Source of the DNA: an uncultured Christensenella sp.
GTDB lineage: Bacteria; Bacillota; Clostridia; Christensenellales; UBA1242
Assembly: GCA_949841595.1 (NCBI GenBank)
Contig: CATKZB010000001.1
Location: 62,001-126,000, forward strand
DNA length: 64,000 nt
Direction: 5' to 3'
Shown: piece by piece, positions 62,515-64,000 of the stretch
How the letters are laid out: each line of letters starts with the position of its first letter
How positions within the stretch are numbered: position 1 is the stretch's first letter
The notes under the pieces: generated by a model
Databases searched by the model: none
The model's input: only the letters and a program-made list of their open reading frames with translations
What the model was told of the DNA's origin: nothing
Program-made: the position numbers and the translations under genes

Positions 62515-62764
62515 AAATAACAAAAAACCTTGAAAGTTACAAGAACCTCCAAGGTCAAAACCACTTGTAAACTTTCAGTGTGCCAACACACACCTGCTTA
62601 ATCTGACGGGAAGCCACCGTCTTTCTTACTGCAATTTTCAGAAAGCAACTCGAAAAGTGATAATTTTAAAGCTGTTTTATTGTCTTTCACCAACCGACAA
62701 CTCTCTGTAAAAACATAATTTCAAAATCGCGTCTTTTCTCAAACGTCTTTAATTTATACAAACA
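62515..62764 (-). ncRNA. T-box riboswitch of ileS, Ile specifier
   Basis: The leader contains the T-box Stem I signature AGAGAG and GGTTGGTGAAAGAC (about 62686-62706 read on the minus strand). The probable specifier codon ATC (62661-62659) fits isoleucine. A terminator lies at the 3' end, and the segment AAGTGGTTTTGACC just before it can form an alternative pairing and offer TGGT to the uncharged tRNA's ACCA end. Uncharged tRNA-Ile should allow read-through into ileS. Confidence 0.87.
62522..62577 (-). terminator. Conditional terminator of the ileS T-box
   Basis: TGAAAGTTTACAAG (62577-62564) pairs with CTTGTAACTTTCA (62543-62531) with one bulged T, followed on the minus strand by a T-run (62527-62522). 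Confidence 0.88.
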
Positions 62765-62770
62765 ATAAAT

Positions 62771-62799
62771 ATTTTATCATCACAAGCAATTGTTGTCAA
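62771..62799 (-). promoter_or_regulatory. Promoter of ileS
   Basis: On the minus strand TTGACA (62799-62794) and TAAAAT (62776-62771) are 17 nt apart, upstream of the T-box. Confidence 0.85.
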
Positions 62800-62808
62800 C
62801 AAATATCG

Positions 62809-63567
62809 CTAATAATTCTCTAAAATCTTATTCATTTTCAGCACATCCGATCCGGTCATAATGCCCAAAGGCTTTTCCTTTGCGCCACCATTTGTGGTAA
62901 CCAAAATTGCCAAGAGTTTGGAATTTTGATGAAACAGCATCAAAGCTTGCTCAACTGTTATGTCTTTGTTTGCAAATGCATAATAATCGTTGTTTTCAAT
63001 ATGCGAAAGCATATCTTCAATCTTAACAGAATCCAAGAAAGTCTCAGACTTTCCCCCAGCAAGCAAAAATCTTCCGAAAGCATCAAGAATTTTTTGGCCG
63101 TTTGCAATGCCAACTATTTCATTATCATCATTAAAAACTGGCAAGTTTGAATAGCTTGAAGAAGAAATAAGCATAATCACTTCTCTCATGGATTTGGATG
63201 CATGAACACTTAAAACATCTCTTCTTGCGACAACATCCAAAGCTTTTGGTGGAGTTGTGAGAAGTCTTTCAATCTTCTCTATCTTTTCCACCACATCGAT
63301 ATGAGGTTCTGCAATCACAAAGTCATCATTGCCATGAACAATGGCATTTCGCAATCTTCCATAGCTTACAAGATCATCTTCATATTTTCTTACAGTAAAA
63401 TTGAAAGCCACAGCCTTTCTGACAGCTTCAGAAAAACCCATACTTCTGTTCATGTTGTAACGTGTTTTGATTGCATAATCAATGTTGTTAAATGCTGACA
63501 AAAATCTCATAGCATTTGTTTTTTCCACTGTGTCTTGAATTAAATTTTCGTTTATTTGTTCTGCCAT
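62809..63567 (-). CDS. CBS-pair protein with HEPN-like N-terminus
   Basis: The 252-residue protein has two CBS domains (about 108-165 and 185-248). They contain PPKALDVVARRD, YSNLPVFNDDNEIVGIANG, SKLLAILVTTNG and KPLGIMTGSDVL. CBS pairs usually sense adenosine nucleotides. The N-terminal about 95 residues are helical and contain RLRNAIVHG (Arg73 to His78), a possible HEPN RX4H motif, preceded by MRFLSAFNNIDYAI. HEPN domains are often RNA-binding or RNases; activity is not shown. It stands alone between ileS and yunB. Confidence 0.78.
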   Translation of the reverse strand: MAEQINENLIQDTVEKTNAMRFLSAFNNIDYAIKTRYNMNRSMGFSEAVRKAVAFNFTVRKYEDDLVSYGRLRNAIVHGNDDFVIAEPHIDVVEKIEKIERLLTTPPKALDVVARRDVLSVHASKSMREVIMLISSSSYSNLPVFNDDNEIVGIANGQKILDAFGRFLLAGGKSETFLDSVKIEDMLSHIENNDYYAFANKDITVEQALMLFHQNSKLLAILVTTNGGAKEKPLGIMTGSDVLKMNKILENY

Positions 63568-63659
63568 AATTATCCTTTTGAAATAAATTTATTTGATAAG
63601 CAAAAATATTGTTGCCCAAACAACATACATTATATGAAAAGTATACAATAAATTTCAAA

Positions 63660-63686
63660 AAAATGGCAACCAAATAGAGCCATTTT
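63660..63686 (-). terminator. Terminator of the yunB-like gene
   Basis: AAAATGGC (63660-63667) pairs with GCCATTTT (63679-63686). On the minus strand the stem is followed by a T-run. Confidence 0.82.
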
Positions 63687-63698
63687 CTTTAAATAAAA

Positions 63699-64000
63699 TC
63701 ATGATGGTGTGAAATTTAGATTTGAATTATTTCCAAAATAAACAGAAGGGACTTTACCAACAATAACACTTTCAGCAACCAACATTTCAGTAACACTGTC
63801 GATTGTATGGCTAAAAGTCGGTAAAATCATGCTTACACTGGCGTATAGATGAATGTAAAGTGAATGATTTGTCTGATTTATACCTGCACTTTTGAAACTA
63901 TTTTCAAATGTGGAAGTCATAGCTCCAATTGAAACCAATTTTAAGTTAATTTTAGGTCCAAAACCGGACAAAAACGGTATTCCCGTGAAAGTGCCTAATG
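63699..64000 (-). CDS. yunB: YunB-like sporulation protein (partial, 5' end outside window)
   Basis: The visible C-terminal 99 residues match YunB, a mother-cell sporulation protein. Key segments are LSGFGPKINLKLVSIGAMTS, AGINQTNHSLYIHLYASVS and AESVIVGKVPSVYFG. YunB is made under sigma-E control in B. subtilis and its exact role is poorly known. The reading frame continues beyond position 64000 upstream with no start in sight. The stop is followed by a terminator. Together with the spoIIIA operon it supports a spore-former. Confidence 0.88.
   Translation of the reverse strand, partial: LGTFTGIPFLSGFGPKINLKLVSIGAMTSTFENSFKSAGINQTNHSLYIHLYASVSMILPTFSHTIDSVTEMLVAESVIVGKVPSVYFGNNSNLNFTPS

Noticed and set aside
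62612..62630. GACGGTGGCTTCCCGTC as the T-box bulge
   Set aside because: It forms an upstream stem. Its TGGC would not match the ACCA end of tRNA-Ile, while the later GTGGTT next to the terminator does.

Overview
The window is AT-rich, single-chromosome bacterial DNA, densely packed with housekeeping genes that mostly lie on the minus strand. It carries a complete spoIIIAA-AE block plus the start of spoIIIAF, the end of a yunB-like sporulation gene, a long Bacillus/Clostridium-type SRP RNA with an Alu domain, an ileS T-box leader, and the ylxM-ffh and rimP-nusA-infB clusters. Together these point to an endospore-forming Bacillota, most likely an uncultured Clostridia-type lineage (inference). 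No prophage, insertion sequence, CRISPR array, tRNA or rRNA gene was seen.

Layout. 1-3.6 kb: spoIIIA operon (minus), preceded by a sigma-E-like -10 element. 3.7-4.1 kb: SRP RNA (plus). 4.1-8.4 kb (minus): YtxH-like protein, an NTase-like pseudoenzyme candidate, gap, a membrane protein, rpiB, ywlE and rsfS. 8.4-13.1 kb: an unknown membrane protein, then the lysS-nth-obgE-yhbY group. 13.3-18.8 kb (plus): DegV protein, FabG-like reductase, a Rho-like protein without a P-loop, lgt, a membrane protein, a DivIVA-domain protein and a stand-alone FakA middle domain. 18.8-23.7 kb: heavy-metal permease, a MarR regulator with two operator copies and its fused ABC exporter, a DNA-alkylation-repair protein and a Nudix hydrolase. 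23.7-28.9 kb (minus): rplS, yraN, rbgA, trmD, rimM, khpA, rpsP, ffh, ylxM. 29-32.6 kb: hemW, lepA, efp. 32.7-49.6 kb (minus): the classic rpsB-tsf ... frr-uppS-cdsA-rseP-polC-rimP-nusA-ylxR-ylxQ-infB-rbfA-nrnA-truB series. 49.7-64 kb: rlmH, two CPBP proteases, tadA, an SDR, small unknowns, tlyA, pepF, an RluA-type synthase, an rRNA-methyltransferase-like gene, T-box plus ileS, a HEPN-like/CBS protein, yunB.

Most of the window serves translation: ribosomal proteins, ribosome assembly and modification factors, initiation, elongation and recycling factors, two aminoacyl-tRNA synthetases and the SRP. Interleaved are lipid and envelope functions (uppS, cdsA, lgt, rseP) and spore functions.

The most unusual observations are: (1) the polC position between rseP and rimP holds only a PolC N-terminal domain, OB fold and intact DEDDh exonuclease, with no PHP or polymerase part; (2) a Rho-like protein that keeps the overall Rho layout but has lost the Walker A motif; (3) the pyrH slot between tsf and frr is filled by a 650-residue protein with mTERF-like repeats; (4) a catalytically empty OAS/CD-NTase-like protein beside gap; (5) a free-standing FakA middle domain; (6) two apparently leaderless genes, rsfS and tadA; (7) a divergent-clade IleRS controlled by a T-box.

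Protein functions rest on motifs and family recognition by eye; no database search was possible. Many start codons were reassigned from Shine-Dalgarno position.
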